Shown here in pieces: positions 49,669-61,823 of a stretch of DNA of 64,000 bases (position 1 is the stretch's first letter; each line of letters begins with the position of its first letter). Source of the DNA: Dinochytrium kinnereticum (Eukaryota > Chytridiomycota > Chytridiomycetes > Chytridiales > Chytridiaceae); assembly GCA_027604005.1 (NCBI GenBank), contig JADGJT010000004.1:118173-182172 (forward strand), read 5' to 3'. Under the pieces are notes generated by a model. The model saw only the letters and a list, made by a program, of their open reading frames with translations. It was not told the origin of the DNA and searched no databases. Position numbers and translations under genes: made by a program.

Positions 49669-52086
49669 CTAATGGTAGCGAAGGGTAGATTCCTCAAAAC
49701 CAACTGTGGGGAACATCTTAGCAAACTCTGCAACCTCCTTCTTCAGCGCCTGAACGCTCGCGATCGAGCTTCCATCACCAACAACCTCCTTGAAGTCCTT
49801 AAGCTTAGTGCCTACAAAAGAAAAAAAGAATCATCAGTATACTCAACTTGCTGGTTTAAAAATGTAGGGAAAACAAACCTTTAGCGGTAGCATTAACTTC
49901 AATGGCGATCTTGATAGCGCGGTCAACGAAACCAGCGATGCGGTCGAAGTCATCTTCTGCAAGACCTCGAGAGGTCATGGCGGGAGAGCCCATACGAAGA
50001 CCGTGGGGAATGAGGGCGGACTTGTCTCCGGGCACAGTGTTTTTGTTTGCTGCAATGTTAACCAACTCAAGAATACGCTCCGCACGTGCTCCATCAATAT
50101 TCTAATGTATGCCAATCAAACAAAAAGAAAGAGACAGTCAAAAATTTATTAGAAAATATAGCACTAACCTTCTTTCGGAGATCCAGGAGAAGGAGGTGAG
50201 TGTCTGTACCGCCAGCAACCATCTCGTATCCAAGCTTACGGAAGGCCTCTTCGAGGCGTTTAGCGTTCTTCAATACCTGAACCTGATAGTTCTTAAACTC
50301 AGGGGTCTGAGCCTGAACGATGACGGAGTTAGGGGGTTAAAAAAAAAAGGTGAGCTACATGCCTGCTTAAGAGCAACTGCAAGGGCAGTGATAGTGTGGT
50401 TGTGGGGTCCTCCTTGATGTCCAGGGAAGACAGACGCGTTGATAGGCTGCTCAAGATCGTACATGATTTCTGGTTTATCATCAAAAGCGGATCAAAAAAA
50501 AAAAAATTAGCATGAAAAACAGAAAAAAGGGGGAGCAATAAAAGAGTGAAGCCCAACCTTTTCCTTTCTTATCAACGCTCCTAACGCCTTTCCGGTAAAA
50601 TATCATAGCCCCTCTAGGCCCTCTCAAAGTCTTATGTGTGGTAGTGGTTACGATATCTGCATACTCAAATGGACTCGGCAGAATCCCAGCAGCAACAGGT
50701 CCCGAAATGTGAGCAATATCAGCAAGCAGGTACGCATTAACCGAACTTGCAATTTTCTTCATCTTTGCGTACTCCCAGTTTCTGGGGTAAGCGCTAGCAC
50801 CAGCAATGATGACCTTAGGGCGGTAAATGGAGGCGGTCTTTTGGAGCATGTCAAAGTCAACAATGCCGGTTTGCTCGTTCAGGCGGTAAGGCATGGATTC
50901 AAAGTAGACGGAGATGGCGGAGATCTTTTTGGTTTCGGTTTGGAAACCGTGCGAAAGGCTAAAGTTAGGAAGTTTTGAAACAGGCGGTCAGGTATCACTG
51001 TAGGATAAGGTTTAAGCAAAGTAGAATTGAACGGGTTACTTACTGACCGCCGTGAGGAAGGTCGAGACCCATAAGCCTGTCATGAGGCTTCATAACGGCC
51101 TGGTATACATACAAGTTGGCGGGAGCACCTAAGAACAGACGAAAATCGATGATTAGTGAGGGCAAAATCTATACGTGAGATGTCTTTGATTCCTCATCAA
51201 CAGCAAGCAATAATTTACACGGTCTCAAAGCGCGAACTAAAATAAAATAAGTGAACAGCCATACCGGACAAAGCTTGAACATTAACCCCCCACTTTGCAG
51301 GGTCCAATCCAAAAGTCTCCAACGCCCTCCTTTGGCAAAGCGTCTCGGCCATATCAATAAACTCATTCCCACCGTAGTACCGCGCACCAGGGTACCCCTC
51401 AGAGTATTTGTTCTGCATGACCGATCCCAAGGCATCCATAACGGCTTTTGAGGTGAAGTTCTATCATTTGGTGGGTAGCAGCTTAATACGTGCTATTTCT
51501 CCATGTGATTCGATGGTTGGGATAAAAAACGAGGGATTGGAGAGGTTGGGCTGTCAATTACCTCGGAGGGAATGAGGACGATCGACTCGCGCTGCCTCTG
51601 CTTTTCACGCTCAATGATGTCAAAAACCTCGGGGTCGGAGGTCACAAGGGGCTCGTTTAGTTTCTAAGGTTAATGACAAGGATTAGGATCAAATGCAGAG
51701 ACCACTTTGTAGATGTCTTTGCAAAGAACCCAGCCAACGCCAATGAAGGTGAGCAAGTTCGGCAATGCTCCTCTCCATCACCTGTCCCCAGCACGCAACC
51801 CGCAGTAAGGGTACGTAGCCTGCAAAAATCACAGGTCGTTTCCCAAAGGCACATGAGAGCTCAATCCCATCTTAGCCCCCAACCTTCCAATATCTCAACC
51901 CCTCAAATGACTTAGAAAAACCCGCACCTTAATCTCCTGAGTCGCCGAAGCAGTGATAGGCCTCGCAGGGGCACGCATCGCTACCCTACCAATACCAGCG
52001 GCCAATGCAACCGTACCCCTAGCGCGGCAAACAGCCGACGATACCAATCCCATTGCCGCCCTCCTTCTCACAGCCTGCAAGAACAT
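49669..52086 (-). CDS. SHM1: Serine hydroxymethyltransferase, mitochondrial form
   Basis: PLP enzyme converting serine and tetrahydrofolate to glycine and methylene-THF. Exons 51928-52086, 51562-51663, 51265-51459, 51044-51128, 50558-50958, 50363-50469, 50169-50312, 49879-50102 and 49669-49811 give 519 residues. The N-terminus ([20 protein letters not shown] and more Arg/Ala) is a matrix-targeting signal. Core motifs: [56 protein letters not shown], the PLP-lysine motif [28 protein letters not shown] and [14 protein letters not shown]. The intron at 50313-50362 begins GC (CAG|GCATGT) rather than GT. Confidence 0.96.
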
Positions 52087-52362
52087 TTCCGCCTCCTAAC
52101 TCGATGCAAACAACGATGGAAAAAAAAACCCAACTGCAGACGATGGGCAGCAGAGATATCAAACGACGGGAACGATGCGTTGGATGCGTGTCGTTGGGGG
52201 GGGGCAGGGACAGAATCCCTTTTGTTATTCACGAAAAGGTGCAAAAAAAAGCTGACGCACTTTTTGGGGGGTTGCAAATCTCGCCCTTTCCATGCGCGGG
52301 TTGGGTTGTCAGCGACCATCGACTTTTTGTGTTGGAAAAAAACGGAAAGGAGATAAGGAATA

Positions 52363-53425
52363 ATGGTGGCCATCACCGAGCTGCCCGACGCGTCCGTGCC
52401 GCTGCATCAACGGAAGGGGAGGGCTGTTAGAGCTGGGAAGGGACAAGCTGGGAAGGGGAAGGATGAGGACGACGAGGCACCATTGCTGGGGATGTCGGAG
52501 GAGGAGCAGATGCGGATCATTAACGAGGTTTGGTTCTTTTTCTTTTCTTTCAGCGAGATGTTTGGGTGCGTTTGCTGGACAGAATGGAACGCTAAGGATG
52601 CGATGCTTCTACGGTCACTCATTCATAGCCTTGATAGAGGGGTTGTTGATGGGGCTGTGTACCTTGCAGGCAGACCATCGCGTTTTGAAGTTATCATCTA
52701 TCCTTCTCACCCGCATTCACATTCATCTTCTGACCATCACGTCTAAACCACCCACCCACAACAACCAACACCAGACCGGTATCCTCCACAAACTAAAGAG
52801 CGATCCACGCTGGACGAAACAAGATCAGCACCGGAACCGCCCCTCAAACAAGCCCCCACCGGAACAAGACTCCGACACCGATTCCACAAACCGTTTCGAC
52901 GACGGCGAAGACGACGAAACCGATGACGAAACTCCTTCCCAACTTAACGAAGACGACGACGAAACCTTTGACCCCACCGCTCCAATCCCTGAACCCCCCG
53001 TCATCCCCACAGCCATAATCCTCACCATCCCACTCATAACCCTCCACCAAATCCTCGACTACGCAGTTCACCATCAATTCTCCTCTCTCTCCGACTACAC
53101 TCTCTCCCGTTCCCTCACCCGCATCCCGCCTCTGGCGTTGGCCCTTTTCATGATCATTTGTTTGACGTCAGGGCCAAGGAGGAACCTTGTGATCACGCAG
53201 CTGCTGTTGGCAATCGCTTCGGCCACGTGTGGCTGTATGGTTGTAAAGTACTCGGAGGGGATGGAGACGTTTGGCAACATGTTGAGGACGCCTGGGTTGG
53301 CGACGCTTTGGGTGTATGCTGTGATTCAGTTGAGGTTGGATTTGGCGGTGATTAGTTTGGGCGTGCCGCTTTGCTTTTATTTTAGGGAGTATCTGTTTTT
53401 GAAGAGCCAGTTGAGGGATCTGTAG
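52363..53425 (+). CDS. Conserved fungal multi-pass membrane protein, unknown function
   Basis: Exons 52363-52527 and 52775-53425 give 271 residues. The N-terminal half is charged (GKGKDEDDEAPLLGMSEEEQ, DDGEDDETDDETPSQLNEDD). The C-terminal half has about four hydrophobic segments: TAIILTIPLITLHQILDY, PPLALALFMIICLTSG, NLVITQLLLAIASATCGCMV and TLWVYAVIQLRLDLAVISLG. The layout, acidic head plus four spans ending near LWVYAVIQL, resembles a family of uncharacterised fungal membrane proteins (DUF7719-like, from memory). It is divergent from SHMT with 276 bp between start codons. Confidence 0.65.
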
Positions 53426-54214
53426 TTTGCTGGCCTGTTTCTTGTTAAATGAAGGTCGTTTATTCCTCTTTTTACTTGGCGTCTATAGCATGGTGCTTTC
53501 GACTGAGCATTCTTCTACCTTTTTTTTTTTTTTTTTTTTTTNNNNNNNNNNNNNNNNNNNNNNNNNNNNNNNNNNNNNNNNNNNNNNNNNNNNNNNNNNN
53601 NNNNNNNNNNNNNNNNNNNNNNNNNNNNNNNNNNNNNNNNNNNNNNNNNNNNNNNNNNNNNNNNNNNNNNNNNNNNNNNNNNNNNNNNNNNNNNNNNNNN
53701 NNNNNNNNNNNNNNNNNNNNNNNNNNNNNNNNNNNNNNNNNNNNNNNNNNNNNNNNNNNNNNNNNNNNNNNNNNNNNNNNNNNNNNNNNNNNNNNNNNNN
53801 NNNNNNNNNNNNNNNNNNNNNNNNNNNNNNNNNNNNNNNNNNNNNNNNNNNNNNNNNNNNNNNNNNNNNNNNNNNNNNNNNNNNNNNNNNNNNNNNNNNN
53901 NNNNNNNNNNNNNNNNTTTAACCCCCCCTCCTCCCCCCCCAAAAAAAAGGATAACAAGAGAGCACGCGTCTCCGCAACAAAAGAAAAGCTTCCCAAAGCA
54001 CAAGCCCTAAAAAGAGGGGATGAAAACGCATAGAGGCGTGATATACATTCAATAGCAGGCTCGAAAGAAATACAAAAAGGACAGGGTTGAAAGGACTGAT
54101 GGACGAATCGGGGGTGACATGGATCTTTCGTCAAAAACGGTAGGAATTCGGGCCAAGAGAGGGTGAACGTGATGAATGGAAGGTGATTTCGTTGACAGAC
54201 TCAATACCAATCAT
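53426..54214. other. 3' spacer between the membrane-protein gene and PCCA, largely assembly gap
   Basis: N from 53542 to 53916 (375), flanked by a run of 21 T at 53521-53541 and C/A homopolymers at 53920-53948. The flanks suggest sequencing failure at homopolymers. No gene seen in the known bases; any open frame through the N run is an artefact. Confidence 0.9.
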
Positions 54215-57127
54215 TCACTTCTTGGCCGCGGGCTTCGAGTCCTCACTGGGGAAAAGCTCAATCATGATCTACGGAAACAAAAGAAATACCCATAGTCAAT
54301 CATCAGAAGATAAAAAAAAGGCCCGGAACCGGACCCCTTTCACAACAAGACATAACAACAACAGAAATAGAAACAAAACAATCACCTCATCCCCAGCAAC
54401 GCTCTGTCCAGCCTTAACTAGCACCTTCTTGACCTTTCCAACCCTCGGCGCCTTCAACACATTCTGCATCTTCATCGCCTCAACAACAGCGACCTCCGCT
54501 CCCTCAGCGACAATGTCTCCCTCCTTCACAGCGACAGAGACAACAGAGCCAGGCATGGGCGACAAGATCATCGAGGTCAGATCAAGCTTGGGCTTCTCCT
54601 TCATATGTTTGCGAAGGGACAGTTGAGTGGGAGTCATAACGTCCACATCGTACTTTCAAGACAAAGAAGGAAAAAAAAAAGAAGAAGAGCGTTAATAGTC
54701 CGAAGAAAAAAGAAGAACATAATCAAACAAACCTTGGTTCCAAGAAACTGGAGCTTGTATCCAAGGGACTTTGGCTCCAAATACTGCACAATAACCTTCT
54801 CCCCCCCAACCCTAGCATCCACCAAAGGTGCCTCCAAGTCCCACTCAGCCTCAACCTCCTTCTCAACCCCGTCCCCAACCCTAACCAAAAATCTCCCCTC
54901 CTCCCCAGCCCTAACCGCAATACGCTCCATCTCCCCACCCCCAATGCCAACCATAAACTCCCACTGAGCAACACGGCTCAACGAGTGGCCGGCAAACGAT
55001 CCACCTCCTTCACTCCACGTTCGGTTGCGAATGTCTCGGCGGGCATGGATCAACCCCGCGACAGAGTAAAGGCTGTCTCGGTCCGTGGCGTTTAGGACGG
55101 CGCCTTTGAAACCGTTGGGGTACTCTTCGGCTAGGAACTTGGTTGAGATCTTGCCGGATGCGAAGCGGGGGTGGGAGATGACGTCGCGGAGGAGAGGGAT
55201 GTTGTGGGTGACACCTGAGGATTTTGATGTCCATTTCAATTGGTCAGTTGCCATACGTAGAAGGAAACAAAGAGATTGAACATCATAAGGAAAAGACATC
55301 TCACCCTTGATAACGTAATGATCTAAAGCACTCTCCATCCGGTGTCTAGCAACCTCCCTATCCTCTCCATAAGTGCAAAGCTTGCAAATCAAAGGATCAT
55401 AGTAGATCGAAATCTCAGAACCCTCAACAATCCCACTATCGCATCGAACTTCGTTCCCAGCAGGAGTCACCGACTTGGGCTCAATGTACTTCTCGAGTCT
55501 TCCGATGGAAGGAAGGTACTTCTCAGGGTCTTCAGCGTAGACACGTGACTCAAAGGCCCATCCTTTGGGTTTGGCGATCTCCTCCTGGTTCAATTCGAGA
55601 CGTTGCTTGGCGGCGACGCGAATCATTTGTTCAACGAGGTCAAGGCCGGTAATATACTCGGTAATAGGATGCTCGCTATGATGTATAACGAAGAAAAAGA
55701 AGCAGAAATAAAAAACGAGTCAAAAAAAATATATAAACAACCTAAAGATATTATAAACTCACACTTGCAACCGAGTGTTCATCTCCAAAAAGTAAAAGTT
55801 GCGCTTAGGGTCGACAAGGAACTCGCAGGTACCAGCGGAGAAGTATCCAACTTTCTTCGCGAGGGCAACAGCCTGCTCTCCCATGGCTTTGCGAGTGGCG
55901 TGGTCAATGTGGACACTAGGGGCTTCCTCAATAACTTTTTGGTTACGACGTTGGATAGAGCATTCACGCTCAGGAAGATAATACTGCAGTTACGAGGCGA
56001 ATGAGAGATTAGACAAATAGAAAAAAAAACAACACTGCTGAGAGAGAAAAAAAAAACAAACTTACAGTGTTGCCAAACTGGTCACCGATAAGCTGAATCT
56101 CAATATGCCTAGGATCCTCAATAAACTTCTCAACAAGAAGCCTGTCATCCCCAAAAGAGCTCTTGGCCTCAGCCTGACTCAACCTAAACGCCTCACGACA
56201 CTCCTTGTCATTCCACGCAATCCTCATTCCCTTTCCACCACCACCAGCCGAGGCTTTCACCATGACAGGGTAAGTGATCTCATTGGCAATCTTGACAGCG
56301 TGTTCTGCATCCTCAACCACGCCGTTATAGCCAGGAATAGTGGTTACTCGAGCGTCTTTCGCAATCTTCTTCGACTCGATTTTGTCACCCATTTGGAACA
56401 TGGAGCGCTCGCTGGGGCCAATAAAGGTGACACCGGCATCATCGAGGGCCTTAACGAAGTGAGAGTTTTCGGATAGGAAACCGTATCCTGATTTTGGGAG
56501 AGGAGGTGAGGGAGGATTGAAATAAGTGAAAAATCAAAAAAAACAATAGACTCTGTTGTCTCCTTACCAGGGTGAACGGCTTGCGCTCCAGTCTGTTTGA
56601 TGGCGCTAAGGATGTTGGGGATGTTAAGATACGACTGGGACGTGGGAGGGGGGCCCTTTAAATTGAAAGAGACGAGAATCAGGTATGCGGAAGTACGTTT
56701 TGTTTGCAAGAGATGAATTACTTACGACAAGGACGGCCTCGTCAGCAAGACGGACATGTAAGGAGTTGGCATCCGCCTCTGAGTAGATGGCGACAGTCTT
56801 GATGCCCATCTTCTTGGCTAATAACAAGAGAACGAGATGTGAGATGTTTTAAACATCAAAACTGGCCACTCAAACTGTGACCAAAGGAAATATATTTACC
56901 AGTTTTGATGACACGGACAGCTATTTCACCACGGTTGGCAATGAGGATCTTGTCAAAAGTCTGCGAATGAAAGCGATCGTGTGTGAGCAAGGGAGAGAGA
57001 CAAAAGAATGAACAGAAAATACCTTTCCATAGTCGGTAGTGGAAGCCATGCATCTCCTGGAGGCCATGGCAACAACAAAGCGCGTGGGAGCAATGCTCCT
57101 TCTTGAGATCGAGAGCATAGCAATCAT
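54215..57127 (-). CDS. PCCA: Propionyl-CoA carboxylase alpha subunit (biotin carboxylase plus biotin carrier)
   Basis: Mitochondrial, biotin-dependent; with PCCB converts propionyl-CoA to methylmalonyl-CoA. Exons 57023-57127, 56900-56960, 56726-56817, 56568-56655, 56066-56487, 55763-55983, 55305-55675, 54733-55214, 54386-54652 and 54215-54268 give 720 residues. A targeting peptide ([20 protein letters not shown]) precedes [22 protein letters not shown]-grasp motifs: [76 protein letters not shown]. The BT region separates carboxylase and carrier. The biotinyl lysine is in VVEAMKMQN (about Lys675). The BT-region pattern and the paired beta-subunit gene favour PCCA over MCCA. Head to head with PCCB. 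Confidence 0.95.
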
Positions 57128-57331
57128 GGTTGCTCAGTATCTCGGGGCGGAATAGAAGAAAGGGTGGAGCGCGAAAAAAGGAGGCCGGAAGATAGGGGTA
57201 GATAGATCTGTGTTGAAAACAACGAAAGGGGAGGGTGATTTATGGTTAGTTTTCGTGGTCCCAAAAGGGAAATGATCTCAGTGGGCGGGCATGGACAGAG
57301 AGAGGAAGGGAAGAAGATGGGGATGGGCTGG

Positions 57332-57374
57332 GGTGTCAATCAGGTAAGTGCATGCTCGGTGTCAATCAGGTAAG
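57332..57374 (+). repeat. 17-bp direct repeat upstream of PCCA
   Basis: The sequence GGTGTCAATCAGGTAAG occurs at 57332-57348 and again at 57358-57374, a 26-bp period, about 205-250 bp before the PCCA start codon. CATGCTC lies between the copies. Confidence 0.85.
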
Positions 57375-57821
57375 AGCTGTTGAGCATGCATGCATCCACC
57401 GCGGTGAATAAACACCCCTTTGGTCTGTCTCCGTCGCGAGGCAGCCTCTGGCCAGCTGCACATCCAGTGCTGGCTTTCATTCCATAGCGACTCTTCCCTA
57501 GCCCCATCAAGAAGAACTCTTACAGGACAAGGAGCGAGATGAAGAGGGGAAAATGCAGGATCGAGGAGCCTGCTGCGTCTGATTCATTCCTTCCTTCCCA
57601 TGACAGAGCAGTTCCTTCCATTTCAGATTCCCACCCTACTCCCCATTCGCAGCGATGATTGAGAGTGCATGCCCCCTGAATGCATGCATGCACGCACGCA
57701 TGCGGTCTCCCATTGAGGGTGGATGTCCTCTTTTCTCTGGCTGTTCTTTCCCACGCACCCACCAGAGTTGAGCCGAGGGGAGGGAGGGAGAGGCCAACGA
57801 CGACAGGATGGTTGAATGATT

Positions 57822-57847
57822 TTAATTAATTAATTAATTAATTAATT
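57822..57847 (+). repeat. (TTAA)n microsatellite
   Basis: 26 bp of perfect TTAA repeat within an AT-rich block in the PCCA-PCCB spacer. Confidence 0.95.
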
Positions 57848-59134
57848 CAATGATATTTTATTTTATTTTAATTAAATCAATTATTGTTTTTGTTCTTCTT
57901 TTCGCTCCTTCACAAAGCATTGCATGTGTACAGATGTGAGGTTAGTGCTTCAGCGTGAAAAGCGAGTTTGAGGTAACAACATGAGCTGAGCTGGAGAGGA
58001 TGCTGTCTGACTCACTCACCTGACCAACCACTTACTTTCCTCTGCTTATTTATCATTATTATTCCTATTTTGTAATATTTAAGAATGTATAATTATTATT
58101 ATGATGCTGTTCAGCCGAATCAAGTATAAATCATCATTAATTCAATTATCATCATCATCATCAAAGCAAAGATGATAAATGACAATAATAATACATTGAA
58201 TAATGAATGACTGTGAATGATCTTTGCTTGCCCTCAAAGGGAGAAAGTCGCATGCAGGGAGAGAGAGAGAGAGGGGACGTGATGGACGGAAAGGAAGGCA
58301 GGAAGGATGAGAGTGAATGAATGCAATGCGATAATGAAAGGAAGTCACTGAATGCACACTGCACTGGTGGGTGGGTGGGTAAATAAAATAATAATACTCG
58401 TCAAAAGGTCTTTTTGCCCGAGTCGCCTCGGTCCGGCAGAGCGTAGGAAGGAAGAAGAATGCTGCAAGTGATGCTGTAAGCAGCAGCAGTGGGATGCGAT
58501 TTTCCCACCGTCACTCCCGTCCCAAAATTCGCAATTTTGGCCCCTCAAACGCAAAATTCAAAATTCAAGCAACACCCATCCCTTGTTCATATCATAGTGC
58601 GTGAGAGCGTCGGGTGAGTGTCGTCGCCAGCGAGACGGCATGCAGGAGACGGCTTCATGCGCAGCTCTGTCTGGGGTGTTGGTGAAATCATCCATTGAAG
58701 GGCATCAGGGCAGGCGTCTGGACCAAGGAAGGGAAATGGTGTCTTGGCTGGATTGGATTTCGGATCCCTTCCATGCATGCAGCATACACAACGTCTTTTG
58801 GAATGGATGCATGCATGCAGTACTAGCTGCGATGGACCTGGAGCCGCGCGCATGCTACCATGGAAACCATCCTCACCTATTCGCGGCATCTCATATCGAC
58901 CAATTCGAACAGAAAGCTGATTTTCTAGTTTTGACTCTTCCAGATCCCACCCTTCGAACCACTACCGCATTTCACACACCCGTTCGCCTAGCATCCTTTT
59001 CTCATATTATTCCATCCCACTCTTGTCCGCTCCGCGTCGAACCAGAATAGACATGTAAGCTTCGGACCCGCTCCCTCAACCCCTTTCAAACGTCATCCTA
59101 ACCCTCATTCTTTAAAAGGTCAAGACTCGTGCAA

Positions 59135-61435
59135 ATGTCGCGACGGATGGCTCCCACAAGGCTGTCCGGCTCATCTTCCACCGCCAACCTTCTCCTCTGC
59201 AATGCTCTGCCCGCCTCATCCCTCAAACTCACCATGGCGCGATCTGTCGCCAGCACCTCAAAAGAGGGTGTGAGTGTTTTTTTTTTTGTTGTATTTAAAT
59301 GAGGAAACGATCTTTTGTTTGTGTGCTTGCTGACGGTCTTTTTTATATTCTCTTTCAGACCCTCATCTCGAGGATCAGTGACAAGCGAGCCGAAGCTTTC
59401 CTTGGAGGTGGCCAGAAGAGGATTGACGCTCAGCATGCCAAGGTAAGATCTTTTTTTCGTTTATTGCAATACTTGAGGCTCGGGGAATTATCCAAAACCA
59501 ATGGTCTCGATCGAGCGAGGGCAACTTATTCGCCCATTGTTGACTTTCCAGCATTGATATTGATATCCCGCCGAGCCAGAGTGATATGGGACTAGGAATA
59601 ACATCCTTTTGCGAACACAGGGCAAGCTGACGGCTCGTGAAAGGATCCATCTCCTTCTTGACGAGGGATCATTTAGGGAATACGATGCCTTTGTTGAGCA
59701 TCAGTGCCATGACTTTGGCATGGACAAGCAAAAGATCACTGGCGATGGAGTCGTCACTGGATACGGCACCGTTAATGGACGTCTCATCTACGTCTTCAGC
59801 CAAGACTTTACCGCCTACGGTGGCTCACTTTCCAAGACGAATGCGCAAAAGATATGCAAGGTATGTTTTTCTACTTTTCTCTCTCTCTGACGGCTACAAT
59901 AACGTTAACTATCTTTTCTACCTCGCCCTTTTCTTTTATTCTTTTGTTTTTCTTTTGAAGATCATGGACCAGGCTGTTATGGTTGGTGCCCCCGTGATCG
60001 GTCTCAACGACTCTGGAGGTGCCCGTATCCAAGAAGGTGTCGATTCTCTTGGTGGCTACGCCGACATCTTCCTCCGTAACGTCCTGGCCAGCGGTGTCGT
60101 CCCCCAAATCTCACTCATCATGGGCCCTTGCGCCGGTGGTGCTGTCTACTCTCCCGCTTTGACCGATTTCACTTTTATGGTTCGGGATTCATCCTACCTG
60201 TTTGTGACCGGTCCCGACGTTGTTAAGGCTGTGACGAATGAGGAGGTGACGCAGGAAGAGTTGGGTGGAGCTAAGGCCCATACCACTAAGAGTGGTGTTG
60301 CGCATTTGGCCTTTGATAATGATTTGGAGGCATTGGCAAAGTTGAGGGAGTTTATTGACTTTTTGCCATTGTCGAACCGTGAGGCTGTTCCTGTTAGACC
60401 TACCCATGATCCCATGTAGGTCTTTGTGTCTTGCCTTCCTTCTCGGTCCTATCTAGGTTTTAATGTTCATCCCAACGATTCTCTTTCACTTCTCTAGTGC
60501 CCGTGATGACCCCGTCCTGAACTCCATCGTCCCCGCTGACTCAACCAAGGCCTACGACATCAAAGACGTGATCCGCCGTATCGTCGACGACTCTAACTTT
60601 TACGAAGTGATGCCTGATTACGCGAAGAACATGGTGATTGGCTTCGCACGCATGGGTGGCCAAACCGTCTCTGTGATTGCGAACCAGCCGCTTGTGTCTT
60701 CTGGTGTGCTTGATATTAACTCGAGTGTGAAAGCTGCCCGTTGGGTGCGGTTCTGCGACGCCTTCAACATTCCCCTTTTGACTTTTGTGGATGTGCCTGG
60801 GTTTTTACCGGGGACTGCGCAGGAGCATGGTGGGATTATTAGGAATGGGGCAAAGTTGTTGTATGCTTATGCTGAGGTTTGATTTTTCTCTTTATTTTTG
60901 ACTCTTTTATAGGGGTTTTTTTTTTCTTGACTCGTTTTGTTTTACTCCTCTCCTGTCTAACTTTACGGTGCTATCTGTTTTGTTATTTAGGCCACTGTTC
61001 CCAAAATCACTGTTATTACCCGAAAAGCGTATGGAGGAGCTTACGACGTTATGTCCTCTAAGCATTTGAGGGGAGACAGCAACTACTCCTGGCCCACCGG
61101 AGAGATTGCCGTAATGGGAGCCAAGGGAGCCGTTGAGATTATCTTTAGGCACGCCGCCGACAAAGCTTCCGCTGAGTCTGATTGTGAGTCTAACTCCACT
61201 TTTACTTTAGCCGTTTTGTAGATTCTGGACTGACTCATTCGTTTTGTCTTTTTGTTATTCCTATTCTGCAGACATCGCCAAGTTCGCCAACCCGCTTCCT
61301 GCAGCTCAACGCGGGTTTTTGGATGACGTGATCTTGCCTTCGCAAACTAGGAAAATCATAATTGAGGATTTGAAGATGCTTAGGACCAAGCATAAGGAGA
61401 ACCCTAAGAAGAAGCATGGGAACATTCCTCTTTAA
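59135..61435 (+). CDS. PCCB: Propionyl-CoA carboxylase beta subunit (carboxyltransferase)
   Basis: Carboxyltransferase partner of PCCA. Exons 59135-59269, 59359-59442, 59621-59860, 59961-60415, 60498-60876, 60991-61183 and 61272-61435 give 549 residues. The N-terminus ([20 protein letters not shown]) is a matrix-targeting signal. Core motifs: [138 protein letters not shown], ending [29 protein letters not shown] and LGGYADIFL separate PCCB from the MCC beta subunit. The product feeds methylmalonyl-CoA mutase or related steps; no mutase gene is in the window. Confidence 0.97.
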
Positions 61436-61823
61436 GGGAGAGGTGGAGACAGCATGCCTTCTTTTTCTCTTTTTGTTTCTAGCGCTGCTTTCCGTTTTTC
61501 TTTTCTCACCGTCAATTAAATCTACACTTCCCTCCGGGTTCTTTTTTTTTCTTTTTTTACGCACTTTGAGTTGCGGTCTCTGTTTTTGACGGTTGCGTTT
61601 CTTGACCGCGTCGTTTGTTTGTTTTTTTTTTTTCTCTCGATGCTTTGTTTTTGCCTGCATAGGTTGTTGAGTGGTCAAATAAAATACCTGTTGAACTATA
61701 ACATTTGTGTCTGGCGGCCACCCCCCTCTCCTCCTTTTCTTATTGTCCACGAAGGAACACGAGTCGAGTTTTAACACTGGTATTGGATGGTAGATTCGAT
61801 ATGATGGATGAAGGGGGTCGCAA
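61436..61823. other. PCCB 3' region
   Basis: A 388-bp T-rich stretch (T-runs near 61543 and 61621) after the PCCB stop; probably 3' UTR and terminator. A Lys-rich minus-strand frame overlapping it is a product of the T-runs. Confidence 0.45.

Larger units (their letters stand above)
57128..59134. promoter_or_regulatory. Shared 2-kb intergenic region between PCCA and PCCB, GCATGC-rich
   Basis: Separates the two divergent start codons. It has no gene I can support, but it is unusually structured. GCATGC occurs at about 57350, 57384, 57388, 57667, 57682, 57686, 57698, 58250, 58638, around 58772-58780, around 58806-58818 and 58850, often as overlapping TGCATGCA, where chance predicts less than one. 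There is also a 17-bp direct repeat, a (TTAA)n run and AT-rich blocks at 57820-57900 and 58040-58200. It is a plausible bidirectional control region. Confidence 0.6.

Noticed and set aside
53427..54134. Long frames on both strands through 53542-53916
   Set aside because: They run across a block of N and homopolymers; they are open only because the bases are unknown.
61235..61777. 180-codon Lys-rich minus-strand frame
   Set aside because: Produced by T-runs in the PCCB last exon and 3' UTR; no domain, and it overlaps a firm gene.
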